Assembly (NCBI GenBank): GCA_009617715.1
Contig: VTFK01000155.1
Span: forward strand, 1,240,001 to 1,304,000
DNA: 64,000 nucleotides
Source: Plectrocnemia conspersa
Taxonomy: Eukaryota > Arthropoda > Insecta > Trichoptera > Polycentropodidae
Direction of reading: 5' to 3'
Part shown: in pieces, positions 25,014 to 35,839 of the stretch
Position numbering within the stretch: the first letter of the stretch is position 1
Layout of the letters: each line of letters starts with the position of its first letter
Notes under the pieces: generated by a model
Seen by the model: only the letters and a program-made list of their open reading frames with translations
The model's database searches: none
Told to the model about the DNA's origin: nothing
Made by a program: the position numbers and the translations under genes

Positions 25014-25395
25014 CCACTGACACGATTTTATTGCTTTTGACGTGGATTTTTGACTTCTGAGAAGGGATAATTGTTTTTTTGCTCTCCTATTGGGCTAAAT
25101 TTGGCTTCTCGATTCTCACTTGTTGTAAATCGAAATATTGTATTTAAAGTCTTAATATGACCGCTAGATAACCGAGCGTTTTCATTGTGACGGTGACGGC
25201 ACGATTTTATTGTTTTTGACGTGGATTTTTGACTTCTGAGAAGGGATAATTATTTTTTGCGATCTCCTATTGAGCAAAATTCGGTTTGCCGATTCTCACT
25301 TATTGTAAATTGTAATATTGTATTAATAAATATATACGATAGATAGCTGAGCGTTTGCATTGTGACGGCGACGGCACGATTTTAATGCTTTTGAT
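25014..25395 (+). repeat. Tandem array of repeat Y (two full units and a partial third)
   Basis: cacgatttta occurs at 25021 and 25200, and the start of a third unit (cacgattttaatgcttttga) at 25375, giving periods of 179 and 175 bp. Each unit has gacgtggatttttgacttct then gagaagggataatt, then a cctattg..aaatt block and gattctcactt. Single diverged units of the same family occur at 11948, 16461, 16881 and, as a fragment, 35671-35695. Confidence 0.75.
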
Positions 25396-25399
25396 TCTG

Positions 25400-26670
25400 A
25401 ATAGAAACCCCATTGAACTTGGATAAAAAAATGCATGTATCATTAGCTTCTCTCTGACATTTAGTAAAACTATTGCTTAAATTCGTTTACGTATTTCAGC
25501 AATAGTTTTAATGCTATTTTTAATCTTTCTGACGTATGGGGGTACATTGACTTGGTTTTAAAAGTCTAAGATAAAAGGGAGATTCTATGTAAAAATGGGA
25601 CACTTCCGTGAGAAAATATTTTTGAAGATTAATTCAAAGTACCTGCTATAAATCAGATAGATTAAAATTATTGTTATTAGGTTGCTTCGTTCGGATTTTG
25701 TTGGTGCCATCGGAAATATGTTTGTGAAGATTATGTCTTTAAAGAAAGCATATGATGTTATAATTATGCAGCTTCCATAAGATAAATTGGGTTTTCTCAC
25801 TTTTTATGTTTAATAGTAGTTATCCTACGAAAAATCTGTTTTATCGCTTCGTTAATGGAGTCAAATTATATTTATTCTGGGATGCGTTTAGTATATTCCT
25901 GTCTCCAGAACATAACAGTTCTAAATAATTTATATAATGTTGTTATGTTTTTATTACAAAACTCATTCGACGGTAAATTAAAGCTAATCCAGATAGAGCC
26001 ACAGATCTATTTTTACTACTAGTGATTAAATTTCAAGTGGAAAGGATTCATTAGTGTGGAAACGCCACCTTTTTAGATGAAGGGATATCCATGAGAATAG
26101 GCAGCAATACTTTCATTATAAGCTTGTGCTGAAGATCGCGTGAATTACTTCAGCACTAGTCTGAATAACATACGACGGTTCAGACTAATTTGAACATCCG
26201 ACATCCAAATCGCGATGCTGAATTGAATGGGAAACTACTGCACTATCTTCCGCCTGAATAAATTCAAATTACCCCGAGTATCAGCGCCTCTTAAATGGAA
26301 AAGGGTGATAGTACCTCCCTGTCAGCCACCCACATATTCTTCAAACAAGTATAATAAAATAGGTACAATGGAATATCAGGAGTATTATTAAAACAATGAG
26401 TAAAGTCAATTATTTGTTCATTTCTATGAACCGGACAAGATGCACAATGCAATCAAAGATATTCTTTGTATATCTATCCCATGTAAACATTCCGGAGGCT
26501 CTGTGGCAAAAATGAGGAGTAAATGACTTGTGGGAGGAAAAGCCCGATAGCTATTTCCCTTGATTAAATATATGTCGTTTAGCTAATCTCGTTTGAATCT
26601 CATTATAATTTTTTTTTGAGCTAATTAAGAATATTTTTTTATCTTCTGAAATATAATAAATATATCATAA
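25400..26670. other. Probable old repeat-rich stretch, unnamed
   Basis: The part from 26080 to 26340 is less AT-rich, with phrases such as gggaaactactgcactatct that resemble retrotransposon 3' regions, but I cannot show this. A 71-codon reverse frame (25585-25800) matches nothing I know. Confidence 0.3.
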
Positions 26671-26674
26671 CCAC

Positions 26675-26795
26675 CAGGCGCGTACGGTGAGATACATTCT
26701 CTTTTGCTCGCTCGCGTGTTAAGTGACGAGAGTGAGTGAGAGACAAGGGCGTCCGTTACATGCGTTCCACACGCCCACTTCGTTTACTCATTTTG
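26675..26795 (+). mobile_element. Foldback element Z, left half
   Basis: Begins caggcgcgtacggtgagata and includes gctcgctcgcgtgttaagtg and gagtgagtgagagacaaggg. Same sequence as the left arm and centre of the complete element at 30827-31005. The right arm is missing. Confidence 0.65.
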
Positions 26796-27179
26796 GTCTG
26801 ATGCAATCCTTTCGAATTTATTTCAATAATATTAGCTCTTTGACCTTCTCGGATATCGTAGTTTTAGATAAAATATTGACTGAACAATAAGTCTGCGATG
26901 TTTTTTATTCAATCGGTAAAAATTAAAAACGACAAGTTCAATTTTAGAATATTAGTTAAATATAACTGCTATTTTTTTAGAGTATGCACTTATTAAGATA
27001 TATGCAATATATTAAAATTATCTTTACAAATGGTATACGATTTACTCTATTTTTTTTTATCAGTAACAGGAACACTTCTTTTAACTAAGAAATTTAATTA
27101 GCGCTAGTCACGTAGCATAGGCACCAGATTTCTCGTCTAAAGTTTTGCAGGCAAAGATGTTTCAAATAAAAGTGTAAGA

Positions 27180-27560
27180 AGAAAAAACTACCTAAGAACA
27201 TCCTTCTATCGGTAGAATCGAGCGCGAAAGCTAATTAATAAATCGCACCGCTTCGAGTGTCGACGAGAGCTCTTTCGCAAAGGCCTTCTAATTAGCCACA
27301 GTAATTACTTCCTAGGTAATCAGTTTCGAAAGAGACTTGTGCGAGGGCACACACAACACCGAGCAATTTGTCAAGGGTTACAAATTTAATTGTGAGCGCG
27401 TGCCTCTCCAGGCGTCAACCATTATATGTAGTGCAAATTTGAGGTTCATCGAAAATTTGACGAAAGCCTCAAGTGGCGTGTGAAACTTTGAAAGTGACGT
27501 GTGACAAATTTAGAAGTTGATCTACAAATAACGCTGACGGCTATGAGTGAGTTACGCTCG
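27180..27560. promoter_or_regulatory. High-complexity block, possible promoter or enhancer
   Basis: About 380 bases with many CG words and dispersed tgacg elements (agtgacgtgtgac at about 27493), richer in G and C than the flanks. tgacgt is a CREB-type half-site, so a regulatory or untranslated-exon role upstream of the cyclase is possible. No TATA box, initiator or splice site can be fixed here. Confidence 0.2.
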
Positions 27561-27720
27561 CCGAAAGTTACAATCAGTGGTTTTCTCATCATTATTATGA
27601 GACTGGTTATTATTTCAACGCAAACATTATAAGGTAATACACACTGAGCTTCTTTGACATAAACATAAATACATTTTTAAATTATTTTAAAGCTTATGAC
27701 AAAAAGAGTTTGCTGATTTT

Positions 27721-27790
27721 TTGTGATATTTGATGGTTTTCGAAAGTCTGAGTGGCTATTGTGCAATTATGTGTGCTATCTCGATTTCTA
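27721..27790 (+). repeat. Dispersed repeat V, copy 2
   Basis: Contains gtggctattgtgcaattatg then tgtgctatctcgatttct, aligned to 13985-14022 in the same orientation. Confidence 0.45.
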
Positions 27791-27929
27791 ACGTATATTA
27801 TTTTGATTATTTTAAAATGTAATTTTTGAAGCTCTTGAACTTTATTATATTATTTAAATCTTTGTGTATGTGGGTATAAATATAAAATCATTCATCAAAT
27901 GTTATTAATTATTGTGTAATAAATGAGCC

Positions 27930-28112
27930 GTTGATTTTGAAAGTGAGGCAAGTCCATTTTGTTAGAACTAATTTTTATTAGAAATTATCATAACATTTCT
28001 GTTTTTAATTAATTCACAATCATATCTATAAATAACAGTGTAAATTTCTTACTTGTAATTAATATTTTTCAATGATATTAATTGTTTGTTGATTTTGAAA
28101 GTGAGGCAAGTC
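27930..28112 (+). repeat. Exact 25-bp direct repeat, 158 bp apart
   Basis: gttgattttgaaagtgaggc followed by aagtc occurs at 27930-27954 and 28088-28112. The preceding attaatt... bases are also alike, which suggests a two-unit duplication. Confidence 0.6.
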
Positions 28113-28114
28113 TA

Positions 28115-30826
28115 CTCAAAATTTCGCTTTTAAAATTTCAGCCTTTTATAAAATTTTATTTTTTTTAATATTGAAGTGTTCACTAGAATATAATAATGTG
28201 TTAGATTATTTATGTTACAAAGCTTGAGTCATCTGAGATATATTTTTTTGTCATTTATGCACTGATTCTTAATTTGCTTTTAGTTTTTTCACAACATATG
28301 TATGTAGTTTTTTTATCGAATGACAAAATGTAGTTTCGCATTACTTTTAATCAAAAAACTATACTCACTATAAATAATAATAATTTCATCTTTCCAGCAA
28401 AAAAAAAATTATATGCCTAATAGAATATTGAAAATAAATAAATATGCTTTTTTTAACATGCTTTGTTTTAAATAAATTATGGTTATAACCAGATCGCAAA
28501 ACTCGGCTTATTAATTAATTACATACATATAATTTTAAAAATATCAATATATCAAAAAAAAATGAGTTCCTAATAGAAAAATAATTAATGCTCTGAGATA
28601 AAATCATTATTCATTACTGTATATAATATAAAGGAAGGAAAAGGATTTTCTAATGGGATTTGTCAAGTAAAAAAAACTAGGAAAGGAATTTTATACTTTC
28701 AAATAAATCACCGAATGAAATAAAAATAATATAGCTAACGACTTTGATGATATATTATATTTAGTCTTAAAATATTTTATGTTTATATATTTTTCTATAA
28801 GCAAAAAGCGGATTTTGCCTTTGCAAAAATAAACTTTTTTCACATTTTATGACCACTGTCATAAAATACGCTCAAGTTATTATTGTTGCTAAAATTTATA
28901 TTTTTATCAGAAGTGTGACTCATTAACTTTTACGTCAAAAGTTTGTAACTAAGAGTAATATATTATCTTTCAAATAACAATGAAATGTAAAATATATGAT
29001 CTTTTCCATAAAAAAATCATCACCTTTTTGAGAAGCACTAGTATATAAAGTATACTGCTTTATTCCCAACCCTATGCTTCAACTGATTAACAAAAAAAAA
29101 TTAGGTCGAATACGTCTTCATTAGGCTTTGTATATGAAAAACATGTCACGTAAATTACCCCTATTTTTGCCTTATAAGGATGAACTCTTTTATTCTGTTT
29201 TCATAATAATATCATTAAAATGTCTGGAACCAGCATTAACATTACTATACTCCAAATTAAATTGTTTTTCTTTTTATTTATCATACTTTTTCTCAACAAA
29301 TAAAATTAATAAAAAGTAATTGCTTATTGAGAGCGAATCTTAGAGAGTTCTGAACAACACGACTATTATTTTTTTCATAGACTACCTACTGTACATTGTT
29401 TATATTACTTATCTTTGTACTTTAATACCCTCGTATAATACACTACATATTCGTTGAAATAAAAAACACAACAACAAGCGTTAAAAGCTCTTTCGCACAG
29501 TGACGACGTTAAGGGTTGACTTTGAAATATTGCAGCGTATAATGTAAGTTGTCGAAGGCGTTCTTTGAATCTTCACACGTTTTAGGAAAATTCGAATTCA
29601 ATTTTGACATAGTATTTTGCTCTATACTCGCGATTATGTGTAGTGTATGTATCAATCCATAAACGACAAGCGAACCCCAGCGGATGCGATAAAAGCAAAC
29701 AAAATACAATGGAAGTAGTAGTTTATGGATATTTCCATCGCTCAGTCTACGAGGCAATATATTACGTTATTACATAAACTATATACCCTGCATAAATACA
29801 AAGTTATATTAAGAAATTTTTGGGTTATTATTGAGGAAAATATCGAAAGCATAGATTTTTTCTTTTGTTGCGATAAACGTTGCCTTTGCTCAATATCCTT
29901 TTGTGTTTTGTCAATGGTCGACACGATAAAGTCTGTGTGAATAGTAAAGATTACGAATATATATTATAGGTTAAAATATACATACATAATCTGTATTTTC
30001 GAGTTTGTATTTTATAATAATGTATCGTAGATAAAGGTATTATAAATAAATGCATTATTTTTATTAACTATTGAAAACAATATATATTTAAAATTCATTA
30101 TCAAATCTAAAACGTTATATTCTTAATAATATATCTGCCCAATTGCTGTATTTAATATAATATGTTATTATATAATGTAATATATAGATCTATTAAAATA
30201 CATTATAAACTTAAAACTATCAATAACAATAATAATAGACTCCAAAAGAACTGTTTGATTTACAGTTTATTTTGCGAATGTAAGATTATCTCGATATACA
30301 ATAAAAATGTAGGTAACAAATGTCAAATGTCAAAAGATGAAGAGCTGTATAGTCTCTCTGATATCTGGTTCTTCGTGTCTTATATTCAGTTCGTGATTTC
30401 GCAAGTGCTAGAGTAATTATTACTGTGACCAAGTGAACAATTTGTCATTGTTTAACGACCGTCTGATAATTACAAAGGGTACGTACAACATTAACAACCT
30501 ACTGTTTCTAGGCGTATGTCTATAAAAAGGGTCTAAAAGTCTGCGTGACTGTTGAACAAATTTCTTGGATGTTCCAAAATTTTGATTTCACTTGTGTTTT
30601 GTCTAGTCAAACTATTATTGTTATAGCTTTTCTGATTTTCATTGTTTAAACCCCACAAAAACTGTAAAGTAAAATAACTGTAAAGTTAACTTACTTAAAT
30701 GATTTTTCAAAACGCTTAATTTTTATTATAGACAATTATTTTTGAGATAAATAACAAAATGACACATTTAAAATTTATCAAAAACTTATGCTATAAAATG
30801 AAAACAATCCCCACGACTATAATAAG
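28115..30826. other. No supported gene
   Basis: Strongly AT-rich. The block 29460-29940 is slightly less so and has three short overlapping open frames on both strands, none recognisable. Nothing else noticed. Confidence 0.45.
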
Positions 30827-31005
30827 CAGGCGCGTGCGGTGGGATACATTCCTTTTCGCTCGCTCGCGTGTTAAGTGACGAGGGTGTATGAGAGATAAGG
30901 GCGTGTGTTACATGCGTTCCGCACGCCCACTTCTTCTCACTCACTCTCGTCACTTCACACGCGAGCGAGCGAAAAGGAATGTATGTATCTCCCCGCACAC
31001 GCCTG
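30827..31005. mobile_element. Foldback element Z, complete
   Basis: The left arm (from caggcgcgtgcggtgggata) and the reverse complement of the right arm (from caggcgtgtgcggggagata) match over about 75 bases, including ccttttcgctcgctcgcgtg. The centre is a short ggcgtgtgttacatgcgtt block. The element is 179 bp and much more GC-rich than its surroundings. It creates spurious open frames on both strands. Halves of the same element lie at 26675 and 54165. Confidence 0.75.
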
Positions 31006-31009
31006 ATTA

Positions 31010-33160
31010 CAAAACACATCAGAGTATAATTAAAATTGTAAAAGATAAATCTGTTATTATTAAATGGAAGTCAATAATATAAAAAATTCAAATATTGCAC
31101 AGCTCTAAATGAACCGAGAGTTTCAAAATATGATCTAAAAAACAACCGCTCGGCAAAGGCCGCGAGTATTAGGTAGATTTCTGTATATACAAAAAAAGTG
31201 TGTTAAAATGTTTTTTATTATTTAATTTATTAAAGAACATTTTAGTCCTACTAATATTTTTTAAAGGAAGTGGCAATTTTTTTATATTATTTTTTCTAAT
31301 ATTTTATTGTAAATTTTTTGCCTTCTTTTTATTTTTTCTAAAATATTTTGATTAGTTACAAATTACGTAATTCCACATTTATAGCAAAAATATTTATTTT
31401 TTTTGCCTTAATATAATATTATAAAAAGTTTTCGATTGTTATACTGTTTTCCCATGTGATTATTTTACGGATTTTTTCATTAATTTAAATAGCCGCCATT
31501 TTGAAAAAAATTGCGAATCAGGCTGACCAACAAATTTAGCCAATATATTTTAGTGTTCATAGCAGCAACATTTTTATCCATATAAAATCACATAAATGAA
31601 AAAAATGTAAAAAAGCATTTTTTAAATTAAACTTTTTTTTTAATATTTTCCTTGATTATTTTATATTTGCCGCTATTTTAAATTGATATGTTAAGTCTAT
31701 CGGACTATTATGTCGAGATTTTTGTAATATTAAAGAAAAAAATTCTTGTCGATAGAATAATAACCACGGGAGTTTTGAGATATGTCCTAAAATTTGTTTT
31801 ACTTATTTTAAAATAACTGCTATTCAAAAACTTAAAAAATCGTAGCCCAGCTAAAAAACTTTTGAAATAAGTAAAACCTTGAATTTTTTTTTTATATTTT
31901 TGTCATTTTTAAGGTCATGCAGTAGTATAAAGTCATGCATGTATGCAGTAGTTTTAATCATATCGACATGAAACTTGATTTAAAAGTGGATATTGAACAT
32001 CTCAGCTAGGTACGTTGGGCGATCTTATCTATTATATTTTTTCAAAATGGAAAAAATTAAAAAAATTAAATAATTTGTGAAAAAATCGTAAAGAAAAGAA
32101 TTTAAAAAGAATAAAAAACGTTTGAAAATTTAAATTAATTTTTTTTTTAAATAGCAATACAAAAAAATTGTAACTATTCTTAAGAAATCGTAAGAAAAAA
32201 ACTGTAATAAAAAAATTATCTAATTTTTAACTATTTAAAAAAATTGTAACTACTCTTAAGAAATACTAAGAAAAAGTACAAATGTTTTGTTAAAAAATAA
32301 AATAAATGAGCTAAAATTTATCACTGGTAGTAAAAAGGATGGTTAAATGCCAGAATGAAAAACTATTACCATTATTTTATAAAAGAAAGTTAAAATCTAT
32401 TAACATTATTTTATAAAAACACCGATTGTGACTAAATTCAAAACGTACATTTTGAAACATTCAATGCAATATTAAAATATTTTACTATTTGATATACCAA
32501 TAGTTGAAAATTACGAAAATTTACATATGGTGTAAATACCGAGTTTCAATATATATAATTTAGTAGAATATATTTGTCCAAACGTTAAAAGCTTTGAGCG
32601 TTTCAGATATAAACGACCATGTGATGGCTAGGTATACAAATGTTATTCGGAAACAGTAGAAATGTATTCCTGAAACAATATGATTGATAATATTGGTTGA
32701 AAACATAAAGATTTATTGTACTACCATATATTAAAAAAGTATTTTCCGGCTATTTTACTTTTCGATTAATCTCTGTTATATGTTTTATATTATGCATACA
32801 TCAATATTGCTTATCTTATCCATTGATTTTTGGGGAATTACATAGTGATTCACCCGCGGTAGACATTGATAACATTCATGTAAATGTATGCAGATACTGC
32901 AAAATAAAATATCGATCTGCAGATGTTGTCGGCGTTATCAGTTGCCTGATAGCACCTGTTGAACGCCTCGAGCATTTTTCGCATTTCACTTCGGCAAACA
33001 TCTCAAATTGTTGAAACGCCTCTTTCAAGCACATATTTCACGTTTGTATTGATCCACTGTTGAGGGAACTTTGACAAACTTTCACATTATGGTATGAGCG
33101 TAGGTACAAGGCATAGTGTATAGTCCACGATATTTAATAATAAGTTATAGTTCATCGTAT
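31010..33160. other. Very AT-rich stretch, no gene seen
   Basis: From about 31200 to 32300 the sequence is dominated by A and T runs with shared phrases such as attgtaactattcttaagaa and attgtaactactcttaagaa (about 32169 and 32247), a local tandem duplication. 32823-33014 has one more complex open frame, unrecognised. Confidence 0.45.
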
Positions 33161-33164
33161 AAGA

Positions 33165-33245
33165 CAGGGGTACCCAAACCTTTTCGGTTTCTGGTGTCCT
33201 TAAAATATCAGAAATTTTCCGCGGCGCCCCTAGTCAAAACATTGG
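33165..33245 (+). mobile_element. hAT-like transposon end (orphan)
   Basis: caggggtacccaaacctttt followed about 40 bases later by gcggcgcccc matches the typical terminal pattern of non-autonomous hAT elements (CAGGGGT...CAAA..TTTT, then GCGCCCC). I did not find the opposite end, so this may be a truncated copy. Confidence 0.4.
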
Positions 33246-33491
33246 TCTATCACAGGGTAAACCTTATGTTACTAATAGTTTTTCTTTATTTCCAATTCAA
33301 AAACGCATTGATATATCTATACCTGTTATGTTGTCTGAATTTTATTTAATAAATAATCAAAACTCCTGACTTTCTCATTTTCTGTTGATATTTACTTTTT
33401 ATTACCGCGACCGCCAAAAACCCAGCTTCGCACAAGTGAAATTAATATTTGTAGAGCTGTACCACTAAGCAGTAGATTTTCTTCTTTTACT

Positions 33492-33549
33492 TTTGGTAGC
33501 ATGGAACTTTCTGATTTACCCAAAAATCAGGAAGTTCCATGCTACCAAA
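33492..33549. repeat. 26-bp hairpin with one wobble pair
   Basis: Arms 33492-33517 and 33524-33549 (tttggtagcatggaac... against ...gttccatgctaccaaa) pair along 26 bp with a single T-G position, around a 6-nt loop. It is unlike the AT-rich surroundings. Confidence 0.7.
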
Positions 33550-34971
33550 TTGTGGTTTCAATGTATTACGCAAGACTCGATAAGAGATTTATTTTCTAAG
33601 TAAGTAAATTCGGATGAAGCTTTGGCTCTAAATAGGTATTGTATCCATTATTACCACATTTAAACGACGAGATTTTACTCGGTTCACATTTTATTTTTAT
33701 TAGTAAAAATAGCTATATAATTTAATTTTTAAGTATCATGCAGGCGATTATTATCCCTCTTCATGATGACGTCATGCGCAAGCTGTCTGGCCTTGTAGGT
33801 GTTGGTTCTAACCGGATTTAGATGTTATCTTTATGTGATTATTTTAAGCTTTCACCGTCAGACAGAGCCGTATTCGTATTCATAATTATTCAAATTTAAC
33901 ATAATTAAAATTAAGGATTATATATAATATTATGTACGACAATATTATGTATGTATATTTCCGGCTAAGCAAATAGGTATAGATTATATCATATATGGTG
34001 TTATAATAAATTGACAATAATATAATCTAAATTGCGGCAATAAATATTAATTATAAATATTAGTTTTTGATCCAAAAAGCTTTCAGTTATAACATTTTAT
34101 ATTAACTCGATCAATAGTATTGCTTCACAATGATGACTAACTAATTTCGCCTTCAAGTGTAAGATGAATTCTTTCTCACAGTGTATATTTATAACATACA
34201 TTTTATTTAATACAAAATTGATCCATCTTGATCAATCGAGATTTATAACCGCGTAGTGCTGCGCATTCCATTAGCAAAAGCTGCTTTATAGTCGTAAAAC
34301 ATTATTTTACGCCTCTGAACATAACAAAATATAAAAATTTGATGTGGAAAGTAAATGCATACAAATATTATTTTGTGTGTTAAAAGTTGCTACAAATACA
34401 AAATGTAGCTAAGTATAATCTTTATTATATTATATACGTGGAGATGCTTTAGAAGATGGTTTAAAAACTCCTATATAGTCCTTTTAGAAGTATTTATATG
34501 AGACAACTATTTTTATGTTCATGAGAATTGAAAAATATAGCTCGTTTTTAATCGCTAGATAACATTTGTTTCAGTCTGGGTTGTCAATATTTTCACACCG
34601 TCATTCTGAATAAAACTTGTAGAAGTGTTGCTTAGATAAAATTAAAGTTTCACTCAAAAGTGAAGAAAAATTTTACAACTAGTTCTAATAAAAATAATAT
34701 ACAAAACCACACATTTAATTACAAAAAAAATAGTTTTAATAAAACTAATAAACTTTTTTTCTAGTTACATATAAACACTTTACTGTGTACAAATGTTTAC
34801 TTTTGACTATATATGTAATTAATTTTTATTGACTTGTACGATACACAAGTCGATAATTAATACCTGAAAGACTTGAGTTAAAAAACCCATATTGACCTTA
34901 GTGTTTTTTTTTTAAATTTCTATCCTATTTTTTCAATTAAAATTACTGTTTATTATATATAACAATTCAGT

Positions 34972-35025
34972 TCGATCATCACAGATTATGTTTTTTTAAG
35001 ATTTTCTTAATCTCACGGAGGAATA
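34972..35025 (-). repeat. Dispersed repeat X, copy 3 (inverted)
   Basis: The reverse complement contains gtgagattaagaaaatct and ctgtgatgatcga, matching the copy at 6679. A short SINE-like fragment (catagtgccatttattgatt at about 35048-35067) follows it. Confidence 0.42.
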
Positions 35026-35360
35026 ATTAAAATAAAGCTAGGTCCTGCATAGTGCCATTTATTGATTGTAAGCTGTAATAATAATAATAAATAAATAAAA
35101 TATTATAAGTCCCTTATCTTTCTTAAAATATATTTTTATTTATTTATCATGTTTATAAGGACGAAATATCGCTTGCGGTTATCACTTTTACCGAAAATTC
35201 TGTTATCATTACCCTTGCTCGAATAATCAGCTCCGCAAATTGTCAGGGAGTATATGTATACATACATATGTAAATATTTAAGCGATCAACTCAACGGATA
35301 ACTCTTTTTATATTAACGAAATCGCGATCACGTGGTATGAGATTAAACTTTAAATTGACG

Positions 35361-35835
35361 GCAGGGCCGCCGAGAGTGAACCCGTCCCTGGGGAAACACT
35401 GATTCCGGGTCTCATGACAAAATGGCATTTTATATATTTTTTAACATCGTAATATGATTTTCTGAATAAATAATAATAGGTATGAGTTAACCCTTTTTAT
35501 GCTACAAATAAATATAAAAATTAGCCACCGTTGCGACATATTGTCTGAAATCATATTTTATGCGAAATACTTTAATTAGGAATTAAAAATATTTACTCAT
35601 AATATTTACCTGATAATTAGTGTGTTTTCTTTGCTGCTCAGTGTTGCCATATAGTGGATTTTCAGTCCAGGTCAAAAGCAATAAAATCGTGCCATCAATA
35701 GTTCAGATTCATTATTTAAGGACAGTTTTTACTTATTTTATAAATACATTCTTGCTATGATTTTTTCAAGAATTGTGTCCCTCAAGGAGAACGGGCCCCA
35801 GAAATTTGTCCTCTCTCCCTTCCTTTCAGCAGGCC
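35361..35835. mobile_element. Possible DNA transposon with imperfect inverted ends
   Basis: The left end (ggcagggccgccgagagtga, then cccgtccctgggg) and the right end (read in reverse: taggcctgctgaaaggaagg, then ctggggcccg) share a similar GC-rich pattern and enclose AT-rich sequence. A fragment of repeat Y lies inside (gtcaaaagcaataaaatcgt, about 35670-35689). Ends and family are uncertain. Confidence 0.35.
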
Positions 35836-35839
35836 TATT

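Noticed and set aside
25014..25395. CRISPR-like array
   Set aside because: The repeated unit is 175-179 bp with similarity throughout, not short identical repeats with unique spacers, and the genome is eukaryotic.
30786..31082. Cys- and Arg-rich open frames on both strands
   Set aside because: Both are created by the GC-rich arms of the foldback element at 30827-31005.
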